From contig NZ_CP109460.1 of assembly GCF_036227565.1 (NCBI RefSeq), positions 5,952,001-6,016,000 of the forward strand: a stretch of 64,000 bases of DNA. Reading direction: 5' to 3'. Below are positions 34,304 to 43,382 of this stretch, piece after piece (positions within the stretch are counted from its first letter, which is position 1; the number at the start of each line of letters is the position of its first letter). A model generated the notes under the pieces. That model saw nothing but the letters and a program-made list of their open reading frames with translations, was not told the DNA's origin and ran no database searches. The DNA is from Streptomyces sp. NBC_01454. GTDB lineage: Bacteria > Actinomycetota > Actinomycetes > Streptomycetales > Streptomycetaceae. The translations under genes were made by a program, and so were the position numbers.

Positions 34304-35923
34304 ATGGTCACCTCACCCCCCGCCCCGGGCACACCCCCCGACCGCCGGATCCCGGACCGTATCCACCGCCGCCGCTGGGCGATCCTGTCCCTTCTCATGC
34401 TCAGCCTGCTGATCGTGGTGCTGGACAACTCGATCCTCAACGTCGCCATGAAGACGATCGCCACCCCCGCCCCCGTCGGGCTGGGCGCCACCCAGAGTGA
34501 GCTGGAGTGGGCGATCAACTCCTACACCCTGGTCTTCGCCGGGCTGCTGTTCACCGCGGGACTGCTGGGCGACCGTCTGGGCCGCAAGAAGATGCTGCTC
34601 TTCGGCCTGGCCGTGTTCGGTGCCGGGTCGGTACTCGCCGGGGTGTCCGGCTCGCCCGCGGAGCTGATCACCTTCCGCGCGCTGATGGGGGTGGGCGGCG
34701 CCTTCGTGATGCCCTCCAACCTCGCCATCTTGATGAACGTCTTCGAGCGGGAGGAGCAGCCCAAGGCGATCGGTATCTGGGCCGGCGGGGTGGGCGTGGC
34801 CATCGCGGTCGGCCCGATCGCCGGGGGCCTGCTGCTCGACCACTTCTGGTGGGGCTCGGTCTTCATGATCAACGCGCCGATCGTGGTGCTCTCGCTGGTC
34901 GCGATGCTGATCCTGGTGCCCGACTCCCGCGACCCCCGGCCCGGCCGGCTGGACCCGGCCGGGGTGCTGCTGTCCGTCATCGGACTCGTGCTGCTGGTCT
35001 ACGGGATCATCAAGGGCGGCCAGCTCGCCGACTTCACCGAGGCCCAGGTGGTCGGCCCGATCGCCGGCGGGGTGCTGGTGCTGGCCGTCTTCGTGGTGCA
35101 CCAGAAGCGCAGCGACCACCCGTCGATCGACATCGGCTACTTCCGCGTCCCCGCCTTCTCGGCCGCGATCACCGCCATCGCGCTGGTCTTCTTCGCGCTC
35201 ACGGGCGTGACGTTCTTCATCGTCTTCTACGTCCAGAGCGTGCGCGGCTACTCCCCGCTGCAGGCCGGGCTGCTGATCCTGCCGCTGGCCGCGGCTCAGC
35301 TGATCTTCGCGCCGCGGGCCCGGCTCGCGGTGGACCATTACGGCGCCCGGGCGGTGTGCACCTTCAGCATGTTCGTGGTGGCCACCACCATGGTGGGCCT
35401 GCTGCTGCTGGACACCGCCACCCCGCTGTGGCTCATGGAGGCGCTCTTCTTCATCCAGGGCTCCGCCATGGCGCACATCATGCCGCCGGCCACCGTCGCG
35501 GTCATGCAGTCGCTGCCGCGCGAGAAGGCCGGCTCCGGCTCGGCGCTCAACAACGTCTTCCGGCAGGTCGGCGGCACCCTCGGCGTGGCCGTCCTCGGCT
35601 CGCTGCTGTCGACCAGCTACCGCGACCGCATCCAGGGCACGCTCGACGCGCTGCCCGGACTGCCGGCCGCCGTCCGGCACGCGGCCGGCGAGTCCATCGA
35701 GGCGACCCTCTCCCTCGCGGCCCGGCTGGGCCCGGCCGGCCGGCCGCTGACCACCGCCGCCGACGACGCCTTCGTCCACGCCATGCACATCACCGCGCTC
35801 GGTTCGGCCGCCGTCGCGATGATCGGCACCATGGTGGCCGCGGCGTTCCTGCCAGGCAAAATGGTCCCGGCACCGCAGCCGGCGGAGCCCCAGGAAGAGC
35901 GGAAGGCGGGCGTGCAGCGATGA
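34304..35923 (+). CDS. MFS drug efflux transporter, DHA2 (14-helix) type
   Basis: A 539-residue EmrB/QacA-type pump. The first helix ends in [14 protein letters not shown], the motif D1 equivalent of DHA2 pumps; loop 2-3 is [16 protein letters not shown]; motif C appears as [29 protein letters not shown] in helix 5. A second half with matching topology gives about 14 helices, including an extra central pair. It uses proton-motive force to export hydrophobic compounds. The TetR gene downstream overlaps by 4 bp, and a clear palindrome sits upstream, so inducible resistance or self-protection is likely. The ATG has no evident ribosome-binding site and may be leaderless. Confidence 0.9.
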   Translation: MVTSPPAPGTPPDRRIPDRIHRRRWAILSLLMLSLLIVVLDNSILNVAMKTIATPAPVGLGATQSELEWAINSYTLVFAGLLFTAGLLGDRLGRKKMLLFGLAVFGAGSVLAGVSGSPAELITFRALMGVGGAFVMPSNLAILMNVFEREEQPKAIGIWAGGVGVAIAVGPIAGGLLLDHFWWGSVFMINAPIVVLSLVAMLILVPDSRDPRPGRLDPAGVLLSVIGLVLLVYGIIKGGQLADFTEAQVVGPIAGGVLVLAVFVVHQKRSDHPSIDIGYFRVPAFSAAITAIALVFFALTGVTFFIVFYVQSVRGYSPLQAGLLILPLAAAQLIFAPRARLAVDHYGARAVCTFSMFVVATTMVGLLLLDTATPLWLMEALFFIQGSAMAHIMPPATVAVMQSLPREKAGSGSALNNVFRQVGGTLGVAVLGSLLSTSYRDRIQGTLDALPGLPAAVRHAAGESIEATLSLAARLGPAGRPLTTAADDAFVHAMHITALGSAAVAMIGTMVAAAFLPGKMVPAPQPAEPQEERKAGVQR

Positions 35924-36594
35924 ACCGGGCGGCGGAGGACCACGAGGTCGCGGCGGACGGGGGGCAGCCGGAACCGGCGGTCCCCGGGCGCCGCGGCCGG
36001 CCGCGCAGCGCAGCGGCCGACTCCGCCATCATCGAGGCCGTGCTCAGCCTGATCGAGGACGGTGTCTCCATAGGTGAGCTGTCCATGGAACGCATCGCCC
36101 GGGAGGCGGGAGTCGGCAAGGCCACCGTCTACCGCCGCTGGTCCGGCAAGAGCGCCCTGATGCTCGACGTCATGCGGTCGCTGGACGTCCCGAGCCCGCC
36201 GGCCGCCGGCCTCTCGGTCCGCGACGACCTGGTCTCGCTGCTGGAGTTCCTGCGCCACCGCGGCCTCGCCAAGCGCGGCTCGGCCCTGCTGCGCACCGTC
36301 GTCAGCCATGTCCGGGCCCAGCCCGAGCTGTGGGCGGAGTACCACGCCACGGTCATCCGGGCCCGCCACGAGGCGCTGCTCGGGGTGCTGCGGCGCGGGG
36401 TGGCGAACGGCGAGATCCGCGCCGACCACGACCTGGACACCCTCGCCGACCTCTTCGTGGGCCCGATGCTGGCCCGCGCCCTCCTCCACGACCGCACGGA
36501 TCTGCCCGAGGGGCTCCCGGCGGACCTCGTCGACCTCGTCCTGGAGGGCGTACGGCCCGGCGTACGGCCCACGGCGGCGACGGCGGCGGGCTGA
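35920..36594 (+). CDS. TetR family repressor of the MFS pump
   Basis: A 224-residue repressor. The N-terminal HTH region reads [49 protein letters not shown], the classic TetR three-helix DNA-binding unit after an Arg-rich arm (GRRGRPRS). The C-terminal helices are a ligand pocket and dimer interface with the TetR_C-type block [42 protein letters not shown] overlaps the pump stop (ATGA), making one operon. The palindrome at 34259-34283 is the presumed operator, giving autoregulation. Confidence 0.92.
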   Translation: MNRAAEDHEVAADGGQPEPAVPGRRGRPRSAAADSAIIEAVLSLIEDGVSIGELSMERIAREAGVGKATVYRRWSGKSALMLDVMRSLDVPSPPAAGLSVRDDLVSLLEFLRHRGLAKRGSALLRTVVSHVRAQPELWAEYHATVIRARHEALLGVLRRGVANGEIRADHDLDTLADLFVGPMLARALLHDRTDLPEGLPADLVDLVLEGVRPGVRPTAATAAG

Positions 36595-36858
36595 ACTCCG
36601 CGGCGCCCCGGCAGGGTTGGGCCACCCGGAGCGTCCCTCCGTCGAGGCCGCGGCCGCGCCCGGCACGACCGGTCCGCTCCCGTGTGCCGTATGACCGGAG
36701 CATGCCCGTTCTGTCACAGCCGTTGTCACACATGCCGAGGCCGGAACCCCGCCCCGGCAGCGCGCCGTCCTCACTTCTAAGAAAGCACATTACGGGTCAT
36801 CGCCTAGGGTCGGAGATCACAGGTGAGGCGCAGCGAGCAAGGCAGCGAGGGCAGCTAC

Positions 36859-37878
36859 ATGGCGCAGGCATACATGACGGAACCGGGGCAGGGGCACACC
36901 CCCGGGCAGGCCGGTTCCCGGGCCGAACGCCTGCGGAACTGGTGGCGCCCCGAGGGCACCTGGCGGCGGGGCATCGTGCTCGCGGTGCTGGCCGTCCTGC
37001 TCGGGCTGGTGATGATCCTGCACGCCCGGATCCCCAACACCGTGGGGAACCTGGGCAGTCTGCTGGAGACCTTCCTGCCGTGGGTGGGGCTGGGCATCCC
37101 GCTGCTGCTCATCGCCGCGGTGCTGCGCCGCTCGGCCACCGCGCTGGTCGCCCTGCTGCTGCCGGCCATCGTGTGGGTCAACCTCTTCGGGAGCCAGGTC
37201 ACCGACAAGGCCGGCGAGGGCGGCAACCTCACCGTCGTCACCCACAACGTCAATGCCGAAAACCCCGACCCGGCCGGCACCGCCAAGGACATCGTGGCGT
37301 CCGGCGCCGATGTGGTGGCCCTGGAGGAGCTGTCCGGGGACGCCCTGTCGACCTACCGCCAGGGGCTGGCGAAGGCGTATCCGTACCACACGATCGAGGG
37401 CACGGTCGGCCTGTGGAGCAAGCGCCCGCTGACCGACACCCGGCCGGTGGACACCAAGATGGGGTGGAACCGCGCGCTGCGGGCCACCGTCACCGCCGTC
37501 GACGGCCAGCAGTTCGCCGTCTACGTCGCCCATCTGCCGTCGGTACGGGTCAACCCCCAGAAGGGGTTCACCGCCAACCCGCGCGACGCCAGCGCCAAGG
37601 CGCTGGGTGAGGCGATCGCCGCGGACCCGGTGCAGAAGGTCGTGCTGCTCGGCGACCTCAACGGCACCATGAACGACCGCTCGCTGGCCCCGGTCACCTC
37701 CCAGATGCGCTCCGCGCAGGGCGCGGCGGGCGACGGCTTCGGCTTCAGCTGGCCGGCCTCGTTCCCGATGGCCCGGATCGACCAGATCATGATGAAGGGG
37801 ATGTCCCCGGTCAAGGCCTGGGTGATGCCGTCGACCGGTAGCGACCACCTGCCGGTCGCGGCCTCGGTGAAGATCTGA
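36859..37878 (+). CDS. VanJ-like membrane phosphatase (endonuclease/exonuclease/phosphatase fold)
   Basis: A 339-residue protein with three N-terminal membrane helices (IVLAVLAVLLGLVMILHA, VGLGIPLLLIAAVL, ATALVALLLPAIVWVNLFG) and an extracellular EEP-fold domain. Metal and catalytic motifs are VVTHNVNAENP, DVVALEELSGDALSTY, VLLGDLNGTMNDR and the C-terminal GSDHLPVAASV. This is the VanJ architecture; Streptomyces VanJ and a paralogue that I recall lying beside panB (SCO2255) confer teicoplanin-type glycopeptide resistance, probably by acting on lipid-linked phosphate intermediates. The ATG at 36859 was chosen with GAGGG upstream; an in-frame ATG at 36823 would add 12 residues. It stands alone between the TetR gene and an MFS gene. 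Confidence 0.82.
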   Translation: MAQAYMTEPGQGHTPGQAGSRAERLRNWWRPEGTWRRGIVLAVLAVLLGLVMILHARIPNTVGNLGSLLETFLPWVGLGIPLLLIAAVLRRSATALVALLLPAIVWVNLFGSQVTDKAGEGGNLTVVTHNVNAENPDPAGTAKDIVASGADVVALEELSGDALSTYRQGLAKAYPYHTIEGTVGLWSKRPLTDTRPVDTKMGWNRALRATVTAVDGQQFAVYVAHLPSVRVNPQKGFTANPRDASAKALGEAIAADPVQKVVLLGDLNGTMNDRSLAPVTSQMRSAQGAAGDGFGFSWPASFPMARIDQIMMKGMSPVKAWVMPSTGSDHLPVAASVKI

Positions 37879-38118
37879 CGGACGGCGGACGGCGGACAGC
37901 GGACGGACGGGCGGAGGGACGGGCGGACGGGCGGAGGGGCGGCGCCCGGCCGACGGCGGGTGGAAACGGGCTCGTCACGCCCCGTTCCCCGGCCGGAATA
38001 CCGCGCCTGAGAGACTTTGTTCCGTAAAGGTACTTAGCGCTGACGGTTCCACCGTGCTCAGCGCTCGCGGTCCGCTCTCCGTGTGCCCGTCCGCACGCAC
38101 ACCCCGGGAAGGTCTTTC

Positions 38119-39354
38119 ATGCCCTTGGCTCTGCTCGCCCTCGCAGTCGCAGCCTTTGGCATCGGCACCACCGAATTCGTGATGATGGGCCTGCTGCCCG
38201 AGGTCGCGGACGACCTGGGCACCTCGGTCCCCACCGCCGGCTACCTCGTCTCCGCCTACGCCCTCGGCGTCGTCCTCGGCGCCCCGCTCCTGACGGCCCT
38301 CGGCGCACGCATTCCGCGCCGGCGGATGCTGGTGGCGCTGATGGCGGTCTTCACGGTCGGCAACCTCGCCTCCGCCCTGGCACCCACCTTCGGCCTGCTG
38401 ATCGCCGGCCGGCTGCTGGCCGGTCTGCCGCACGGGGCGTTCTTCGGCGTCGGCGCGGTGGTCGCCGCCCGGCTGGTGCGCGAGGGCCGGCAGGCCCGCG
38501 CGGTCGCCACCATGTTCCTCGGCCTGACCGTCGCCAACATCGTCGGCGTCCCCGCCGCGACCCTCTTGGGCCAGCAGCTCGGCTGGCGCGCCACTTTCCT
38601 CGTCGTCGCCGCCATCGGCCTGGTCGCCATGGCCGCCCTGGTCCGGCTGCTCCCGCCGCTGCCGGCCGGCGAACGCACCGGCCTGGGCCGCGAACTGCGT
38701 GCGCTGGGCCACCGCCAGGTGCTGCTCGGCCTGCTCACCACCGTCTTCGGCTTCGCCGGGGTCTTCACCGTCTACAGCTATCTCGCCTCGATGCTGACCG
38801 AGGTCACCGGCTTCGCGGCGGGCTCGGTCCCGGTGGTGCTCGCCCTCTTCGGCATCGGGATGACCCTCGGCGCCCTGGCCGCGGGCCCGCTCACCGACCG
38901 GGCCCTGCGCCCCACCCTCTACGTCTCACTGGCCGCCCTGGCCCTCGTCCTGACGGCCTTTCACTTCACCGCGCACCTGAAGGGGGCGGCGCTGGTGACG
39001 GTCGTCCTCATCGGCGCCGTCGGCTTCCTGACCACCACGCCGCTGCAGATGCTGGTCATGCACAAGGCCCAGCAGGCCCCGACCCTGGCCGCCGCCTCCC
39101 ACCAGTCCGCCTTCAACCTCGCCAACGCCGGCGGTGCCTGGGTGGGCGGCCTGGCCCTGTCGGCCGGCTGGGGCTGGACCTCCCCGCCCCTGGTCGGCGC
39201 GGTGCTGGCCGCCCTGGGCCTGGCCGTCGCCCTGCTGGCCGGCTTCCTGGACCGCGGCGCGCACGACGCCTCCCGCATCGTGGCCCGCAGCGACACGGCG
39301 GACGCGGAGCCGCCCGCCGGCACGCAACTGCCGGCCGGGGCCCGCCGGAGCTGA
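38119..39354 (+). CDS. MFS transporter, AraJ/chloramphenicol-resistance type (DHA1)
   Basis: A 411-residue 12-helix permease. The opening ALLALAVAAFGIGTTEFVMMGLLPEVADDLG is diagnostic of the AraJ/CmlR-type DHA1 family. Motif A variants are ALGARIPRRRMLVAL and GPLTDRALRPTLYV, and motif C-like sequence is TVANIVGVPAATLLGQQLGWRATF. The C-terminal 35 residues are hydrophilic. ATG at 38119 has GGAAGG about 7 nt upstream. Likely an efflux pump for small drugs or sugars; no regulator adjoins it. The 240-bp upstream gap begins with a GGACGG-rich low-complexity tract (37876-37945). Confidence 0.88.
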   Translation: MPLALLALAVAAFGIGTTEFVMMGLLPEVADDLGTSVPTAGYLVSAYALGVVLGAPLLTALGARIPRRRMLVALMAVFTVGNLASALAPTFGLLIAGRLLAGLPHGAFFGVGAVVAARLVREGRQARAVATMFLGLTVANIVGVPAATLLGQQLGWRATFLVVAAIGLVAMAALVRLLPPLPAGERTGLGRELRALGHRQVLLGLLTTVFGFAGVFTVYSYLASMLTEVTGFAAGSVPVVLALFGIGMTLGALAAGPLTDRALRPTLYVSLAALALVLTAFHFTAHLKGAALVTVVLIGAVGFLTTTPLQMLVMHKAQQAPTLAAASHQSAFNLANAGGAWVGGLALSAGWGWTSPPLVGAVLAALGLAVALLAGFLDRGAHDASRIVARSDTADAEPPAGTQLPAGARRS

Positions 39355-39372
39355 GGGCGCACGAGCCGAACG

Positions 39373-39424
39373 GCCGGGCGGCGGCACGGGCCGGGGCCCG
39401 TGCCGCCGGGCGGCGGCACGGGCC
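39373..39424. terminator. Bidirectional hairpin with three interacting arms
   Basis: A 20-bp sequence (39373-39392) is repeated exactly at 39405-39424, and GGCCCGTGCCGCC (39395-39407) between them can pair with either copy. The stable hairpin 39380-39407 has 13-bp arms. It lies between the convergent MFS and nadE genes, so it can terminate both; the duplicated arm permits two alternative structures. Confidence 0.65.
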
Positions 39425-39434
39425 CCGGCGGCCG

Positions 39435-41189
39435 TCAGTCGCCTTCCCGCCAGTGGTTGGTGATCGGCAGCCGGCGGTCCTTGCCGAAGCCCTTCGACGA
39501 GATCTTCGGGCCCGGCGGGTACTGGCGGCGCTTGTATTCGGCGCGGTCGACCATCCGCAGCACCCGCGTCACCAGCTCGGCGTCGAAGCCCCGGCCGACG
39601 ATCTCCTCGCGGCCCCGGTCGCGGTCGACATAGAGCTCCAGGATGCGGTCCAGGACGTCGTAGTCGGGGAGCGAGTCGGTGTCGACCTGGCCGGGGCGCA
39701 GTTCGGCGCTCGGGGGCTTGGTGAGGGTGTGCTCCGGGATCGGCGGGGTGTGGCCGCGGTCGGCGGCGGCCTGGTTGCGCCAGCGGGCCAGCTGGTAGAC
39801 GACGGACTTGTAGACGTCCTTGATGGGGCCGTAGCCGCCGACCGAATCGCCGTAGAGGGTCGAATAGCCGCACGCCAGCTCGGACTTGTTGCCGGGGGCG
39901 AGGACCAGATGACCCTCTTGATTGGAGAGCGCCATCAGGGTGGTGCCCCGCAGCCGTGACTGGAGATTCTCCTCGGCCAGCCCGGTCAGCGGCAGCGCCT
40001 GCATATAGGCGTCGAACATCGGGCCGATCGGCACCGTACGGAAGGACAGGCCCGTACGGTGGGCGAGTTCGGCGGCGTCGGTCAGGGAGTGCTCCGAGGA
40101 GTAGCGGGAGGGCATCGCCACCGCGTGGACCTGCTCCGCCCCCAGCGCGTCGCAGGCCAGGGTGGCCACCAGCGCCGAGTCGATGCCGCCGGAGAGGCCG
40201 AGCACCACACTGCGGAAGCCGTTCTTGGTGACATAGGCGCGCAGCCCGACGACCAGCGCGGAGTAGATCTCCTCGAGGTCCGTGAGGCGTTCGGCCGCAC
40301 CCCCGGGCGTCCGGGGTGCGTAGTACGGCAGCGGGTCCGGAGTGAGGACGCGGTGGTCGACGCGCAGCCCGTCGTTCAGGATGCCCGAGGGGGGCGCGGG
40401 GGCCGCGGCCGGCAGGTCCAGATCGACCAGCACACAGCTCTCCGCGAACTGCGGTGCCCGTGCGATCACTGAGCCGTCCCTGTCGACGACGAGCGAGTCA
40501 CCGTCGAAGACCAGCTCGTCCTGCCCGCCCGTCATCGCCAGATAGGCGGTGGTGCAGCCGGCCTCCCGGGCCCGCCTGCGCACCAGCTCCAGCCGGGTGT
40601 CGTCCTTGTCCCGCTCGTAGGGCGAGGCGTTGACCGACACCAGCAGCCCGGCGCCGGCGCTGCGGGTGGCCGGCACCCGGCCGCCGTCCTGCCACAGGTC
40701 CTCGCAGATGGCGAGCGCGACATCCACCCCGTGCACCCGGATGACGGGCAGGGTGTCGCCGGGGACGAAGTAGCGGAACTCGTCGAAGACCCCGTAGTTG
40801 GGCAGGTGGTGCTTGGCGAAGGTGAGGGCGACCTCGCCGCGGTGCAGCACGGCGGCGGCGTTCTGGGGGGCGCCCGCGGGCCTGCCGTAGCGGGGCTCGT
40901 CGCGGTCCTCGCGGTCGAGATAGCCGACGATCACCGGGAGGTCGCCCAGGCCCTGCCCGGCCAGCCGGCCGGCCAGTGCGCGCAGCGCGTTGCGGCTCGC
41001 CTCGACGAACGAGGAGCGCAGCGCGAGGTCCTCGACGGGATAGCCGGTCAGCGCCATCTCGGGGAACGCGACGAGGTGTGCGCCCTGGCCGGCGGCGTGC
41101 CGGGTCCAGTGCAGGATCGTCTCGGCGTTCCGGGCGAGGTCGCCGACACACGAATCGATCTGATTGAGGGCGAGGCGAAGGTGAGGCAC
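39435..41189 (-). CDS. nadE: Glutamine-dependent NAD+ synthetase
   Basis: A 584-residue two-domain enzyme converting nicotinate adenine dinucleotide to NAD+ with glutamine as nitrogen donor. Residues 1-270 form the nitrilase-type glutaminase with Glu in FPEMALTGYP, Lys in AKHHLPNYG and Cys in LAICEDLWQ. Residues 290-584 form the ATP-pyrophosphatase synthetase with the P-loop LGLSGGIDSALV and LAPGNKSELACGYSTLYGDSVGGYGPIKDVYKS. The GTG at 41189 is chosen because it gives the family start VPHLRLALNQID; upstream in-frame sequence is non-coding. Length matches actinobacterial NadE. Cytoplasmic and essential. Confidence 0.94.
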   Translation of the reverse strand: MPHLRLALNQIDSCVGDLARNAETILHWTRHAAGQGAHLVAFPEMALTGYPVEDLALRSSFVEASRNALRALAGRLAGQGLGDLPVIVGYLDREDRDEPRYGRPAGAPQNAAAVLHRGEVALTFAKHHLPNYGVFDEFRYFVPGDTLPVIRVHGVDVALAICEDLWQDGGRVPATRSAGAGLLVSVNASPYERDKDDTRLELVRRRAREAGCTTAYLAMTGGQDELVFDGDSLVVDRDGSVIARAPQFAESCVLVDLDLPAAAPAPPSGILNDGLRVDHRVLTPDPLPYYAPRTPGGAAERLTDLEEIYSALVVGLRAYVTKNGFRSVVLGLSGGIDSALVATLACDALGAEQVHAVAMPSRYSSEHSLTDAAELAHRTGLSFRTVPIGPMFDAYMQALPLTGLAEENLQSRLRGTTLMALSNQEGHLVLAPGNKSELACGYSTLYGDSVGGYGPIKDVYKSVVYQLARWRNQAAADRGHTPPIPEHTLTKPPSAELRPGQVDTDSLPDYDVLDRILELYVDRDRGREEIVGRGFDAELVTRVLRMVDRAEYKRRQYPPGPKISSKGFGKDRRLPITNHWREGD

Positions 41190-41332
41190 CCCGCCAGTGT
41201 AATCGTCTTTCTGACGCAATGGGGGGTCGGAGACGGTGTCGCCGGTGTCGCGCGGGGGTGACGACCGCCCGGGGAGCGGCCCGTGAGCCGGCTGCCCCCC
41301 ACTTCCCCTCTCTTCTCTCCTGCTACTTCTTC

Positions 41333-42943
41333 CTACTTCTTCCGGTAGCCGACGACCGTCATCATCCCGGACGCCGAGTGGTAGACGTTGTGGCAGTGGA
41401 CCATCCACAGCCCGGGGTTGTCGGCGTCGAAGTCGACGTTCACGGACCGGCCGGGCAGCAGTACCAGGGTGTCCTTGCGGGGGCCGTCGTCGGGCAGCGC
41501 GAAGGTGTGGCCGTGCAGATGCATCGGGTGCCACATCCGGGTGTGGTTGCGGAAGCGGATCCGGACCCGCTCACCCGCCTCGACGGGGTACCGCTGGGAC
41601 GAGGTGTACGGCTTCGAGTTGATCGCCCAGTTCCACCTGCCCATGGAGCCGGTGGCGGTCATCACCAGCGTGCGGTCGGGGTCGCGCGGGGTGAGCCGTA
41701 CCGACTCCGCGGCCCGGAGCCGCTCCGCGGTCAGCACCCGGCCGCGCAGTTCCCTGGGCCGGGTGGCCCCGTCGGGCGCCTCGCCGCCTCCGGTGCGCAG
41801 CACGGCCAGCGCGGAGCGCTTCTTGCCCTCGGCGAGCGCGGTGAGCGGGAAGACCCCGTCCCCGGCCGTGACCAGGACGTCATAGCGCTCGGCCATACCG
41901 AGCAGCAGCGTATCGGTGTCGGTGTGCTCGATCGGCCAGCCGTCGGTGTGGGTCACGGTCATCCGGTGGCCGCCGAGCGACACGCGGTAGGCGGTGTCGC
42001 TGCCCGCGTTGATGAAGCGGATCCGGATCCGGTCGCCGGGACGGGCCCGGAAGATCTCCGGGTCCTTGGTGCTCCGGCCGTTGATGAGGTGGAACGGGTG
42101 GTCCACATCGCCCGGGTCGCCGCCGAGCAGCCTGCTCTTGGCGCCCATCAGCATCCGTGACGGGCCGTTCGAGGTGCCCCCGGTCCCCTTGCCGCCGCTC
42201 GCGCCGCCGAGGTCCGTGCCGTCATGGCTCATTCCGCCGTGGAACCGGCCCCCGCTCACCTCGGACAGCACCGAGTCCGGGTCGCTGCCGTCGACCCCGT
42301 CGACCCAGTCGTCGATCATGACGATCCACTCCCTGTCGTACGAGAGCGGTTCCTTGGGGTCGTCGACGATCAGCGGCGCGTACAGCCCGCGGTCCAGCTG
42401 GGTGCCGGAGTGCGGATGCACCCAGTGGGTGCCGGGCTCGGTGATCGTCAAGTGGTAGTCGAAGGAGGCGCCGGGCGCGAGGGAGCGCTGGGTCAGGCCG
42501 GGGACGCCGTCCATGTCGTTGCGCACCGCCAGCCCGTGCCAGTGCAGGGTCGTGGACTGCGGCAGGTGGTTGGCGAGGGTCAGGGCGAGCCGGTCGCCCG
42601 CCGTGACCCGGAGCTCTCTGCCGGGCAGCCGGTCGTCGTAGGCCCAGGTCCGGACGGTGAGACCGCCCAGGTCCAGTTCGGTCTCGGTGGCCGTCAGCGA
42701 GGTGCTGCGCACCGGGCCCGAGCCCCGCTTGCGCTCGGCCTCGGCGACCTCCGGCCCGTCGGGGGAGACATAGCCGTCCGGCGGGGTGTCGCCGCCGGGC
42801 CCGTGTGAGAGGTCCATGCCGTTCTTGTCGCGCGTGCCGGTACGGACGCAGCCGGATGCGTGGGTGGCACCGGCGGGCAGCAGACCGCTGCCGGCGACGG
42901 CGATACCCGCGCCGAGCACGGCGCGGCGGGAGTGCGTACGCAT
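41333..42943 (-). CDS. Multicopper oxidase with Tat signal
   Basis: A 536-residue secreted oxidase of the laccase/copper-efflux type. The Tat signal is HSRRAVLGAGIAVAGSGLLPAGA. Four copper motifs are complete: HWHG at about residue 135, HPHSG at about 180, HPMHLHGH at about 475 and HCHNVYHSASGMM at about 520, providing the trinuclear cluster and the type 1 Cys-His-Met site. It oxidises Cu(I) or phenolics at the cell surface. A Gly/His/Met-containing insertion (GGRFHGGMSHDGTDLGGASG) lies in the middle domain, plausible for copper binding. ATG at 42943 has GAGGTG 8 nt upstream. A CsoR-type operator about 250 bp upstream suggests copper induction. Confidence 0.92.
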   Translation of the reverse strand: MRTHSRRAVLGAGIAVAGSGLLPAGATHASGCVRTGTRDKNGMDLSHGPGGDTPPDGYVSPDGPEVAEAERKRGSGPVRSTSLTATETELDLGGLTVRTWAYDDRLPGRELRVTAGDRLALTLANHLPQSTTLHWHGLAVRNDMDGVPGLTQRSLAPGASFDYHLTITEPGTHWVHPHSGTQLDRGLYAPLIVDDPKEPLSYDREWIVMIDDWVDGVDGSDPDSVLSEVSGGRFHGGMSHDGTDLGGASGGKGTGGTSNGPSRMLMGAKSRLLGGDPGDVDHPFHLINGRSTKDPEIFRARPGDRIRIRFINAGSDTAYRVSLGGHRMTVTHTDGWPIEHTDTDTLLLGMAERYDVLVTAGDGVFPLTALAEGKKRSALAVLRTGGGEAPDGATRPRELRGRVLTAERLRAAESVRLTPRDPDRTLVMTATGSMGRWNWAINSKPYTSSQRYPVEAGERVRIRFRNHTRMWHPMHLHGHTFALPDDGPRKDTLVLLPGRSVNVDFDADNPGLWMVHCHNVYHSASGMMTVVGYRKK

Positions 42944-43382
42944 GGGGAGCACCTCGTGGGGGTCTCGGTGGTGAGGTGGGGGCGGAGGCGAAGGGCGCTG
43001 CCGCCGGCCGTGACGGGTGCCGGCGGCCGGGCGCGTTCCTCCGTGCGCAGCACCGGCGGCCGGGCGCGGAGGGCCGTGAACAGCAGCAGCTCGCCGCGCC
43101 ACGCGGCGGCCTTGCCCTGTTCGCACATCGCGTCCCTCTCGACGGAACGACAATCCGGCGGCAGCCGGGGAGGCTCCACCCCTGGGACCCTACCCCCTAG
43201 GGGTATGGCCCTCCCGGTATGAGCCGCCAATCGGGGGACCACCGCCCGGCCCGGCCGCCGGATGCGGTCGTCCGCGCCGGTATCGCCGCCGCGCTGTCCC
43301 TCAGCTGCCTATTCTTGACTTTCCTTCGCTTTTCGCGTGCCTGCCCGCCCGTGCGTCGGGCCGGGTCCACCCGATCACCTGG
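42944..43382. other. Divergent promoter region and long leader of the oxidase
   Basis: This gap carries a CsoR-like palindrome (43191-43205) and a roughly 250-nt interval before the oxidase start. A short reading frame from ATG 43128 (MCEQGKAAAWRGELLLF...) has a GAGAGGG sequence ahead of it but continues antisense-like into the oxidase in another frame, so it is not called. A TTGACT (43315-43320) could be the -35 of the DUF998 gene; no matching -10 is obvious. Confidence 0.5.
43191..43205. promoter_or_regulatory. CsoR-like copper operator
   Basis: TACCCC-CTA-GGGGTA is a 15-bp palindrome with C4/G4 runs, the form bound by Cu(I)-sensing CsoR repressors. It lies upstream of the multicopper oxidase and divergent from the DUF998 gene. 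Copper control of the oxidase is established for many actinobacteria; for this site it is inference from the motif and context. Confidence 0.7.

Noticed and set aside
42694..43128. Small ORF from ATG 43128 on the minus strand
   Set aside because: It runs out of frame through the multicopper oxidase signal region and its composition matches a shadow; kept only as a possible leader peptide within a finding.
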